Of a stretch of DNA of 50,416 bases, positions 37,701 to 44,140 are shown piece after piece. The translations under genes were made by a program, and so were the position numbers. The DNA comes from CAZJYI01 sp964550025 (GTDB lineage Bacteria; Verrucomicrobiota; Kiritimatiellia; UBA8416; CAYOBW01), in assembly GCA_964550025.1 (NCBI GenBank), contig CAZJYI010000078.1, forward strand, positions 1 through 50,416, given 5' to 3'. Positions within the stretch are counted from its first letter, which is position 1, and every line of letters begins with the position of its first letter. The notes beneath the pieces were generated by a model. The model saw only the letters and a program-made list of their open reading frames with translations. It was not told the DNA's origin and did no database searches.

Positions 37701-38603
37701 GAGGTCGTACACCGCGCCGGTATCACCGGAGATATCGAGAGTCCGCGGATCACCCATGCCGCCGGCAGGAACCGTGGTGGCGCTTTCGTCAAGCCCCTCG
37801 AACGTCGCTTCGACGAAGTACTCCACGGTTCCCGACTGTCCGGGTGGGATGGGGGTGTGCGTCCGGTAAGTCGATGCGGACACCTCGGTCATTTCGCGCG
37901 AAACGAAGGGACCCAGCCGGTTGAATCGGTACCAGGCCCTGAGCTGCACATTGCTTGCGGCGGGGTGAATCCCGACCACGGTCGCTGTGATATGTACCGG
38001 GTCGCCGACGGTGGGAGAGACGGGTGCGTGCGAAAGCGAGTCGAAAACGATGCCCGGCGGCGCCTCGACGGTGATGTCGTCGAATCCAAGGTGCTGATCG
38101 TTGCCCGTGTCATCGGTTTTCATGAACCGGACATAGGCGGGGGCGAAGAGTCCGACGGCGTGTGTGGCAAAGGTCCAGTCCGTCGATACGCTCGCTGGTG
38201 TGGCCACCGTGGTCCAGGTGTGTCCGTTTGTGGACACGTCCATGCGAAACATGTTCTCGGGTTGGTCGCCGAAGGTATGGGCACTGTGCCAGTACGAGAT
38301 TTTGCCAATGCCGGTCGTGAGGAGGGGGGAACCTATGGCCGCGTTTGTGGCGACATCGCGGTCGGGGAGCCATGCCGCGTAGTTTCCCCCGTGGGGCGGG
38401 TGCCATCGCCAATCGGTGAGGACGCTCCCGGATGTCAGTACCCAACCCGCGGTGTTGGTGTACGTGCCCCAGACTTCTGCTGTCGGCCAGTCTTCAAAGT
38501 CCTCGGTTGCCGCCCGGACCGGCCGGGGGGCGAGTAGGAGTAGCGTGAGAGCGCACAGCAGAAATGTACGCCACCTTCGGCACAACTGCAGGTTTACGAT
38601 CAT
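34710..38603 (-). CDS. N-terminal part of interrupted CotH/lamin-tail secreted protein
   Basis: 1,297 aa from the ATG at 38601-38603 (AAGGAGG upstream). Signal peptide CRRWRTFLLCALTLLLLAPRPVRA. Residues about 25-190 are a beta-sandwich with FEDWPTAEVW. Three lamin-tail domains lie near 315-400 (FTITEIMYHPADRP), 475-550 (VVINEFLAHT) and 600-680 (VVINEIMFNP). Another sandwich with YLDWDFEAGQGSWSFWGN lies near 810. From about 1,045 the CotH kinase-like domain begins (FRGLWRGYGSPETSGAYSISL, REIKIDQPGQRG, HFVRVTVNGGYRGV) and stops at SYGYS before its catalytic end. Such proteins are secreted surface or matrix components in PVC bacteria. The TGA removes half the kinase fold, so the product is a broken gene, a recoded gene or an assembly error. 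Confidence 0.85.
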   Translation of the reverse strand: MIVNLQLCRRWRTFLLCALTLLLLAPRPVRAATEDFEDWPTAEVWGTYTNTAGWVLTSGSVLTDWRWHPPHGGNYAAWLPDRDVATNAAIGSPLLTTGIGKISYWHSAHTFGDQPENMFRMDVSTNGHTWTTVATPASVSTDWTFATHAVGLFAPAYVRFMKTDDTGNDQHLGFDDITVEAPPGIVFDSLSHAPVSPTVGDPVHITATVVGIHPAASNVQLRAWYRFNRLGPFVSREMTEVSASTYRTHTPIPPGQSGTVEYFVEATFEGLDESATTVPAGGMGDPRTLDISGDTGAVYDLGQFGPSTRRGPFTITEIMYHPADRPDGRSGEFIELCNTDPVPHDISGYRLSGQVDYTFPDGTLLPPHGRLVVAADPQVIVGIYPVSFVLGPYSNRLSNGGGTVRLRNRIDALLVDIEYDDDWPWPTSADGAGHSLDLAHPEHGEGERDAWEPSGLRVGTPGFPEVWHGDALSHVVINEFLAHTDLPQTDFIELYNRGTQAVNIGGCVLTDTPETNAFTIPHDTVIPPGGHVWFDQATLQFSLSMHGDDIYLIDTNANRVLDAVRFPAQANGIATGRQPDGSDELRVLRSDTPGQPNSAPQRCNVVINEIMFNPMSADSDDEYVELHNTAATNVNIGHWRFTKGIDYSIPPGTVVPAGGYVVVARDAARLMAKYPQLDENNTLGDFSGRLSDRGERLVLSRPDDMALPDRDFVVVDTVAYGDGDNWGRWIDGNGSSLELIDPRADNRCAMNWAGSDETEKAPWTTVEYTGSMAYGKSGASEARAYLLQAGECLFDDIQIVAPGGTVYLDWDFEAGQGSWSFWGNHSRSTFETGTGHNGGNCMHIRASGRGDNGNDTSRWNEAFYNRASAPLSQVPPNGQILTIRARARWLAGWPHGIVGIRGYWMEAPVALHVPENLGSPGLQNSRYATNRGPAISAVLHTPALPAANEDVRITCRAVDPDGIAGVALAYRVDPSTSVTTTNMNDSGLGGDLQAGDGVYSATIRGLGYEKLVAFAVVATDGTAESSRYPLPEPAGAPERECLVRFGHGPPGQTEFDDYHLWLTAANVNRWQTIAGGKYSNEPIATTVVYDGRHVEYNAGARFRGLWRGYGSPETSGAYSISLFESLRVLGGREIKIDQPGQRGSDGTLQKENYCYWMAKQVDLPGCHIHFVRVTVNGGYRGVRHDLQTPALDFCESWYNDPNPSAFKGVGWTDDPFGTYRDALGNYQKSHYRWNLRKRRPTPPDDDFSPVYALAAAFDTQEATAYTRRVDALLDVREWLSYFALNAAVTGWDSYGYS

Positions 38604-38671
38604 GCGGATCCGCGCCTCCTTGCTCCAAGCAAGACCCCATTGTAGCACAGCCATGGGGCCCCGGACAATGC

Positions 38672-38713
38672 GTGGGAAGTGGGGAATGGCGAGAGGCGAG
38701 TGGCGGGTGGCGG
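38672..38713. repeat. 7-bp tandem array, GTGGCGG type (6 units)
   Basis: Heptamers GTGGGAA, GTGGGGA, ATGGCGA, GAGGCGA, GTGGCGG, GTGGCGG. This is the reverse-complement orientation of the CCACTCG type seen at 48481-48515. It lies between the toxin gene and the start of the large CotH gene. Confidence 0.8.
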
Positions 38714-38744
38714 GGGGCACGACCGTCAGCCGCTATCAATCTGT

Positions 38745-39008
38745 CTACCCGTGGAGGCCGAGCAGTCGCTCATACTCGTCATGGGTCCCGATCCAGAACC
38801 AGTAGAGGACATCATCCTGAAGCAAGGCGATGGCGCGATACCCACTGCCGATGCGGACCGACCAGACGTTACCCGTCTTCTTGAATTGAAGGGATGGATG
38901 GCGTGGGTTCCGTTTCCACAGTCGATAGACTTGCCTCGCTCTCGCCTTGGTCCTTGGCGGCAGGGCGGCGTAGGTCGTCCAGAAATCAGGAGTTGTCGAT
39001 GACTTCAT
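38745..39008 (-). CDS. RelE/ParE-family toxin
   Basis: 87 aa. It has the RelE/ParE fold pattern: FWTTYAALPPRTKARARQVYRLWKRNP as the helical hairpin, then the strands SLQFKKTGNVWSVRIGSGYRAIALLQDDVLYWFWIGTHDEYERLL. Basic and aromatic residues that could act in ribosome-dependent mRNA cleavage or gyrase binding are present (K and R in the strands, YRA, H near the end), but the exact subfamily is unclear. The ATG overlaps the upstream gene by 23 bp, the usual translational coupling of a toxin to its antitoxin. Confidence 0.88.
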   Translation of the reverse strand: MKSSTTPDFWTTYAALPPRTKARARQVYRLWKRNPRHPSLQFKKTGNVWSVRIGSGYRAIALLQDDVLYWFWIGTHDEYERLLGLHG

Positions 39009-39231
39009 CGAGGGGCTTCGCCCTTCCGGCAGCTATGTCACCGCGAACCCGGTTGAGAACGGCGTCAAGCCGTCCCCCGGGTTGCGAATCCCGCTCGATC
39101 TCTCTATCCCATCGGTCGGGATGAGAAAGTTCGTAGTCTGCGAGCCACGAGAGGAACTCATCTAGTTCCTTCTCGGGAAGAGCCTTCACCTCGTCTGCGA
39201 TCTTCTCAACGGATGCTGTCATGACGCCCAT
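38986..39231 (-). CDS. Antitoxin partner of the RelE/ParE-like toxin
   Basis: 81 aa acidic, helical protein (MTASVEKIADEVKALPEKELDEFLSWLADYELSHPDRWDREIERDS, ending PLDEVIDNS). It matches the short antitoxin-like proteins encoded directly before RelE/ParE toxins: an N-terminal helix pair with PEKELDEFLSW, then a linker GGRLDAVLNRVRGDIAAGRAKPLDE. No classical ribbon-helix-helix or HTH is obvious, so DNA binding is uncertain. The start could be the ATG at 39229-39231 or the one 9 bp later; GAGAGGAT sits before both. Confidence 0.82.
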   Translation of the reverse strand: MGVMTASVEKIADEVKALPEKELDEFLSWLADYELSHPDRWDREIERDSQPGGRLDAVLNRVRGDIAAGRAKPLDEVIDNS

Positions 39232-39415
39232 ATCCTCTCATGTTGCGTCTCAGGAATCAAGTTGCGCAGCAATCATTCTCCGAGCACATCCTCCCGGTGG
39301 ACAGTCTCGGACACCGGCCACGGCTGACGATGTCGAGATCGGGGCTGCCGCCGTTGCTTGCCCACCGTCGCGGGCCAGGGTAGTGTTTTGCAGAGACTCT
39401 GTCGTGTGCCCGGAA

Positions 39416-40282
39416 TCAGCGCACTCCCGCCAGTTCCCGTTTAAGTTTGAATACGTGCCGGTACCATTCGAGCTCGATTTGCTCGATATCGCCGATGTGC
39501 TGCTCGAAGGCTTCGATCCCACAGTCGGTGTGGATGAGCTTGCTCACGCCGTTCCTGTACTTGCCATCTTGATGCTGCAAGAGGAAATGTGCGAGTGACC
39601 ACCAGTGCAGATAGTAGAGGTTGAAGGCCCTGTCCATGTCAGGTCCCCCGGAGCCCGAGATGATCACGCGTAGGGGGATGACGCTCGCATTGGCCTTGTC
39701 CACTTCCAAATCCCCCGTCATGGCGAGATAGGTGGCATGCCAGACCGGGTACGTGTTGGCGTCGATGCGGCCCGGGACGAGCCGATCGTCGACGATCTGA
39801 CCGGTGCTGAAATAGCAGGCGATGCCCTCCTCAAGCCACTGGCTGACGGACAGACCGGCGACTTCGGCATTTAGCTGGTGTGTGGCTTCGTGCACCATCC
39901 AGTGATACGGGTTGACTTCTTCGGATGAGTAATACTGGTGGCAGTATGGCCTGCGATAGAATGCCTCGGCCCATCCGCACGTGGGGTTGCATCGCCGAAA
40001 CTCATTGCGGTCCCTGTACAGCTTCATCTTGAGTTTGCCATGGGGCTGCGGGTCGACTCCGAGCTCGGGGAGAAACCGCATATATGCCGCGTACAAGGTG
40101 TCGGCAACGGTCCCAATCTCCCGCGTCTGCTCCGGCGTGGCCGTTGAGTCGATGGTGTAGTGACTGGTTGTGATGGTGAGCTTGGGAGACCAATACTGTC
40201 GGACGGCACGCCATCCCACAATCGCGATTAGCAAGACAAGGTACAGTGCCAGTCGCTTGGCCCGTGGCGTGATTTGCTGCAT
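39416..40282 (-). CDS. Membrane-anchored gluzincin-like metallopeptidase (HEATH motif)
   Basis: 288 aa from the ATG at 40280-40282, with GAGGAAGCGAGG directly upstream; the longer frame is unsupported. An N-terminal anchor lies at residues 10-24 (RLALYLVLLIAIVGW). The zinc motif HEATH is at 131-135 in YHWMVHEATHQLNAE. WLEEGIACYF at 149-158 supplies a glutamate at the spacing expected of a gluzincin third ligand, as in peptidase MA/DUF1570-type proteins. CNPTCGW and PYCHQYY add possible disulfides, which fits an extracytoplasmic domain. Substrate unknown. The gene stands alone. Between it and the antitoxin there are 184 bp with nothing recognisable. Confidence 0.83.
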   Translation of the reverse strand: MQQITPRAKRLALYLVLLIAIVGWRAVRQYWSPKLTITTSHYTIDSTATPEQTREIGTVADTLYAAYMRFLPELGVDPQPHGKLKMKLYRDRNEFRRCNPTCGWAEAFYRRPYCHQYYSSEEVNPYHWMVHEATHQLNAEVAGLSVSQWLEEGIACYFSTGQIVDDRLVPGRIDANTYPVWHATYLAMTGDLEVDKANASVIPLRVIISGSGGPDMDRAFNLYYLHWWSLAHFLLQHQDGKYRNGVSKLIHTDCGIEAFEQHIGDIEQIELEWYRHVFKLKRELAGVR

Positions 40283-40537
40283 CCTCGCTTCCTCGGAACC
40301 TGGTGATCTCCGGCGAGCGCCGTGACGATCGAACTGCGCCGTGCCGACGATCCTCTGCATGTCTCTTTCCCGCGTGGAATGTTGCGCTGTCGGTGCCGCA
40401 GAAGAAAGCAAAAACCGGGGCGTGGTCAGATCGTGCCGTTTCCTCGATGCCGTTGGTCAACTTGCGTGTCATTTCTGCGAGCTCGGTTGAACCACAAGAG
40501 GCGCTCCACAGCAAAGCCGCAGCCGGAGAGAATTCGG

Positions 40538-40562
40538 ACAGGATCAACAGGATCGACAGGAT
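40538..40562. repeat. 9-bp-period repeat of ACAGGAT (3 units)
   Basis: ACAGGAT recurs three times at exactly 9-bp spacing (ACAGGATCA, ACAGGATCG, then ACAGGAT). It lies in the 415-bp gap 40283-40697. The remainder of that gap shows no convincing gene or signal. Confidence 0.85.
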
Positions 40563-40697
40563 AGAACCTCCCATGCCGTAGATACTGCAAGAAGCACAAT
40601 TCGGTCCACCCCTTTCGATTTGCCAACCACCGCCGGATATGCAAGCTTGATCATATCCAACGCGACCGTGAATAGCTGTTGGGGCAAGAGGAATGAC

Positions 40698-41120
40698 ATG
40701 AAGAAGCCTGTCCGAATGCGCCTCACCTTTGTCCTCATCTTCTTGATCCCGCTTGCATTCGCTGTGTGTTTCTTCGTTGCTGGAAAGAAGCTGTTGGAAA
40801 AGACTCTCGAGTCCTTTGCGGCGAACATGCAGTACAACGACTCCATCTACGATGCCGCCAACTATGCCGAGCTTCTTCTCTACGCGCGCGAAGGGAACGG
40901 GACGTCCCTGATTCACCGACTGGAGAATCTGACCGATGCCTCACTACTGATGGCATCGGTCAGCACAAACGCGACTTTGCGAGTGCTTCATGACTTCCCG
41001 TGGGCGAAGCTCAGGGCAGATCGCGAGTCGTATCCTAGACAGACAACGACCAATCGTGAGGCCCGGATCAGCAAGTTTCTGGATGAACTGATCAAGGAGC
41101 AGCCCCAACAACCGCATTGA
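40698..41120 (+). CDS. Small single-pass membrane protein of unknown function
   Basis: 140 aa. The ATG at 40698 has AAGAGGAATGAC upstream; the longer frame starting at 40620 has no ribosome site. One transmembrane segment lies near residues 9-28 (TFVLIFLIPLAFAVCFFVAG), followed by KKLLEKTLESFAANMQ and a helical, presumably periplasmic domain of about 100 residues (AANYAELLLYAREGNGTSLIHRLENLTDASLLMASVSTN). No family recognised. The gene is divergent from the HEATH peptidase and lies ahead of aroC, which has its own promoter. Confidence 0.72.
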   Translation: MKKPVRMRLTFVLIFLIPLAFAVCFFVAGKKLLEKTLESFAANMQYNDSIYDAANYAELLLYAREGNGTSLIHRLENLTDASLLMASVSTNATLRVLHDFPWAKLRADRESYPRQTTTNREARISKFLDELIKEQPQQPH

Positions 41121-41178
41121 CTACGTCGAACCCATTGCCTGCCGGTTCCGCCGACAAGCGTGCCTTCCTCTCATCCTC

Positions 41179-41207
41179 TTGCGTTCCCGGGGCGATGTGG
41201 CTATGAT
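41179..41207 (+). promoter_or_regulatory. Candidate aroC promoter
   Basis: TTGCGT (41179-41184), a 17-bp spacer and TATGAT (41202-41207) lie about 38 bp before the aroC ATG. The -10 matches five of six consensus bases and the -35 three of six. Confidence 0.5.
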
Positions 41208-41245
41208 CCGCCCTGATTCTGATACAGAGAAGCGAGAGGGAACCT

Positions 41246-42319
41246 ATGTCGAACAGCTTTGGGACGCTTTTCCGCGTTACCACCTTCGGCGAGTCGCATG
41301 GCCTTGGGGTCGGTGCGATTGTTGACGGGTGCCCGGCGCGTCTGCCGCTGGTGCAGCGGGACATTCAGGTGCAGCTCGACCGGCGGCGCCCCGGGCAGAG
41401 CGATCTGACGACGCCGAGGGGAGAGAAAGACCAGGTATCGATCCTGTCGGGGACACAGGACGGCATCACGCTGGGAACGCCGATTGGCCTGCACGTGGCC
41501 AACGAAGACCATCGACCGCAGGATTACGGGAACCAACGGGAGATTCCGCGCCCTTCGCACGCGGACTACACCTACAGAACGAAATACGGGATCGCGGCTC
41601 GCAGCGGGGGAGGCCGGGCCAGCGCGCGCGAGACGATTGGGCGCGTGGCGGGCGGCGCGATCGCGGACAAGCTGCTGCGTGAGCGTTTCGGGGTCGAAGT
41701 GGTGGCGTGGGTGAGCGCCGTGGGAGACATTAGCGCACCCGACTTGATACAGGAAGCCATTGGGCGCGAAGAGGTCGACCGGACGGCGGTCCGCTGCCCC
41801 GACCAGGAGACGGCCGCCGCGATGATGGAGCGGATCGGCGAAGTGCGGGACGCCGGCGATTCGATCGGCGGTGTCGTAACGTGCGTCTGCCGTGGTGTGC
41901 CCGCGGGGTGGGGGGAACCGGTGTTCAACAAGTTGGAAGCCGTGCTGGCGCACGCCATGCTGTCAATCCCCGCGACCAAGGGCTTCGAGATCGGTTCCGG
42001 CTTCGCCGGAGTGCGCATGCGCGGCTCCGAGCACAACGACCGCTTTGAATCGCGTGACGGCCGACTGCGAACCGTCACGAACAACAGCGGCGGTGTGCAG
42101 GGCGGAATCACCAATGGGGAGCTTGTCTTCTTCCGGGTGGCGTTCAAACCGGTCGCGACGATCTCGCGCCCCCAGGAGACGGTCGACTACGACGGCCGGC
42201 CGGTCGTGCTGGAAGCCAAGGGCCGCCATGATCCCTGCGTTCTGCCGCGGGCGGTTCCGATTGTCGAGTCGATGGCCGCGCTCGTCATGGCGGATATGGC
42301 GTTGCGGGCGGGGCGCTGA
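41246..42319 (+). CDS. aroC: Chorismate synthase
   Basis: 357 aa, last step of the shikimate pathway: EPSP to chorismate, using reduced FMN as cofactor. Family signatures: GESHGLGVGAIVDGCPA near residues 15-31, RRRPGQSDLTTPRGEKDQV, then SHADYTYRTKYGIAARSGGGRASARETIGRVAGGAIA near 105-140 and RHDPCVLPRAVPIVESMAALVMAD near the end. FMN- and EPSP-binding Arg, His and Ser residues of these motifs are present. The ATG is preceded by GAGAGGGAACCT. It carries its own promoter. A long inverted repeat separates it from tgt. Confidence 0.97.
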   Translation: MSNSFGTLFRVTTFGESHGLGVGAIVDGCPARLPLVQRDIQVQLDRRRPGQSDLTTPRGEKDQVSILSGTQDGITLGTPIGLHVANEDHRPQDYGNQREIPRPSHADYTYRTKYGIAARSGGGRASARETIGRVAGGAIADKLLRERFGVEVVAWVSAVGDISAPDLIQEAIGREEVDRTAVRCPDQETAAAMMERIGEVRDAGDSIGGVVTCVCRGVPAGWGEPVFNKLEAVLAHAMLSIPATKGFEIGSGFAGVRMRGSEHNDRFESRDGRLRTVTNNSGGVQGGITNGELVFFRVAFKPVATISRPQETVDYDGRPVVLEAKGRHDPCVLPRAVPIVESMAALVMADMALRAGR

Positions 42320-42355
42320 ATGCCGTCCGAAAAGCCCCTATAGTCGGCAGATACG

Positions 42356-42511
42356 AAATCCGAATATCGAAACCCGAAACAAACCCGAAATCCGAAGGCT
42401 CGAATGTCCGAAACCGTGAGGAATCCGGGTGTCCGGGTGGCTGTTTTCCCGGTGTTTCCCCCTTTTGCGATTTGGTATTGTCTCGGATTTCGAGTTTCGA
42501 TATTCGGATTT
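42356..42511. repeat. Long inverted repeat between aroC and tgt
   Basis: The left arm 42356-42379 begins AAATCCGAATATCGAAAC. The right arm 42488-42511 is complementary to it at 23 of 24 positions across a 108-bp loop that itself contains CCGAAA/CCGGGT runs. It looks like a dispersed intergenic element. Both neighbouring genes point the same way, so a terminator role for aroC is possible. Confidence 0.85.
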
Positions 42512-42560
42512 GAGCACTGTGGTTTTCCCGAACGACGATGATCGAGACGCTGGAGCCTGT

Positions 42561-43688
42561 ATGCATCCCCCCGGACAGTTTGACATTCTCGCCACGGACC
42601 CCGCTTCGGAGGCCCGGTGCGGGCGCCTGGTCACGGCGCACGGCGTGATCGAAACGCCGACATTCATGCCCGTCGGCACGCAAGGGTCGGTAAAGACCAT
42701 GGCGCCGAAGGAATTGCGCGAGCTGGGCGCCCAGGTCATCCTCGGCAACACCTATCACGTCATGATCCGCCCCGGCGTGGAGATCATTGAGTCGTGTGGC
42801 GGGATGCACACCTTTACGGGCTGGGACGGACCGATCCTGACGGATAGCGGCGGTTACCAGGTATTCAGCCTGTCAAACCTCCGCAAGATCACGCCGTCAG
42901 GGGTTGAATTCAACTCGCATTTCGACGGGAAGAAGGTCTTTCTCGGCCCTGTGGAGGCGATGGGGATCCAGCGGCGCATCGGCTCGGATATCGCGATGGT
43001 TTTCGACGAGTGCGCGCCCTATCCGTGCGCCCGCGATTACGCTTGTAAATCGGTAGAGCAGTCCATATCATGGGCGGCTTTGTGTGCGGAACAGCCCTCT
43101 GCTCCGGGCCAATTGGTGTTCGGAATTGTGCAGGGCGGGGAGTACACCGACCTTCGTGAGCGTTGTGCCCGGGAGCTGGTTTCGATCGGTTTTGACGGGT
43201 ATGCCGTGGGAGGCGTGAGCGTCGGAGAGCCCGAGGATGTGCTTATCCGGGGCGTCGCGGACGGGGTGAGGGAATTGCCCCCCGAGCGTCCGCGCTACCT
43301 GATGGGGGTCGGGAAGATGGGGCAGATGCTGCATGCCATCGCCTTGGGCGTGGACATGTTCGACTGCGTCATCCCAACGCGTTTCGCACGCAACGGGACG
43401 GCATTTGTGCGGTACGGCCGCTATCCGGTGAAGGCCGGAGAGTACCGGTCGGACACCCGTCCGGTGGAAGAAGGTTGCACATGTTACGCGTGCAGCGATT
43501 TCTCTCGCGCGTACATAAGGCATCTGTTGAATGTGAACGAGATTCTGGGTGTCAGACTGCTGACGATCCACAATCTCCATAGGTATTTGTGCTTTATGCG
43601 CGAGATTCGCGCGGCCCTTGCGGCCGGCGAGTTTGCTGCATTTTGCGAGGAGTACTGGCGCAAGGAGCGCGAGTTCAGTGACCGGTGA
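42561..43688 (+). CDS. tgt: tRNA-guanine transglycosylase (queuine/preQ1 insertion)
   Basis: 375 aa. Exchanges guanine-34 for preQ1 in GUN-anticodon tRNAs. DSGGYQVFSLS near residue 95 carries the substrate-binding Asp. VFGIVQGG and GYAVGGVSVGEP line the pocket. The catalytic region is DCVIPTRFARNGTAF. The zinc site is CTCYACSDFSRAYIRHLL near 305-322. The ATG at 42561 follows TGGAG; the frame is open further upstream only through the intergenic repeat. The last codons and the TGA stop lie within a 7-bp repeat array, so the exact C-terminus (REFSDR) is repeat-derived. Followed by yajC and secDF, a common tgt-yajC-secDF arrangement. Confidence 0.96.
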   Translation: MHPPGQFDILATDPASEARCGRLVTAHGVIETPTFMPVGTQGSVKTMAPKELRELGAQVILGNTYHVMIRPGVEIIESCGGMHTFTGWDGPILTDSGGYQVFSLSNLRKITPSGVEFNSHFDGKKVFLGPVEAMGIQRRIGSDIAMVFDECAPYPCARDYACKSVEQSISWAALCAEQPSAPGQLVFGIVQGGEYTDLRERCARELVSIGFDGYAVGGVSVGEPEDVLIRGVADGVRELPPERPRYLMGVGKMGQMLHAIALGVDMFDCVIPTRFARNGTAFVRYGRYPVKAGEYRSDTRPVEEGCTCYACSDFSRAYIRHLLNVNEILGVRLLTIHNLHRYLCFMREIRAALAAGEFAAFCEEYWRKEREFSDR

Positions 43689-43717
43689 TCAGTGACCAGT
43701 GATCAGTGGTTAATGAT
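43676..43717. repeat. 7-bp tandem array, CAGTGAT type (6 units)
   Basis: Heptamers CAGTGAC, CGGTGAT, CAGTGAC, CAGTGAT, CAGTGGT, TAATGAT. The array begins inside the tgt coding region and supplies its stop codon. Same family as 28122-28184. Confidence 0.85.
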
Positions 43718-43737
43718 CGGTTTGACACGGAGGCTTC

Positions 43738-44079
43738 ATGGATACGCTTAGTCTGATAGTAGCCCAGGGCGGGCAGCAGCCGGGCAACCCGCTTGGGTTT
43801 GCTGTTCCGATGATCATCATTTTCGCGATCTTCTACTTCATGATGATCCGTCCGCAGCAGCGCAAGGAGAAGGATCGCCGGCAGATGATCGACGAGATCA
43901 AGACCGGCGCGAGAGTGATGTTCAGCGGCGGCATCCTCGGCACCGTGACCAACGTGAAGGAAAACACGTTCATGGTGAAGATTGCCGACAAGGTCAAGAT
44001 CGAGGTCGCCCGGGGTGCCGTGAGCCGTGTGCTGGAGAAGGGCGAGAAGGTTGGCGCGGAGCAGGATACGGGGCGGTAG
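43738..44079 (+). CDS. yajC: Sec translocase accessory subunit YajC
   Basis: 113 aa. A single membrane helix near residues 20-37 (GFAVPMIIIFAIFYFMMIRPQQ) ends in the family hallmark IRPQQRKEK. The cytoplasmic domain has IKTGARVMFSGGILGTVTNVKENTFMVKIADKVKIEVARGAVSRVL. YajC associates with SecDF and SecYEG to support protein export. The gene lies between tgt and secDF, as in many bacteria. GACACGGAGGCTTC before the ATG gives a good ribosome site. Confidence 0.95.
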   Translation: MDTLSLIVAQGGQQPGNPLGFAVPMIIIFAIFYFMMIRPQQRKEKDRRQMIDEIKTGARVMFSGGILGTVTNVKENTFMVKIADKVKIEVARGAVSRVLEKGEKVGAEQDTGR

Positions 44080-44140
44080 AACCCGCCGGGCCGGGGTCTT
44101 TGAATTGTAGAATCCGAAAAGAGAACAGGGCATAGGTCAA

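Noticed and set aside
40303..40581. 92-codon open frame in the gap before the small membrane protein gene
   Set aside because: No ribosome site, no recognisable domain, and it runs through the ACAGGAT repeat.
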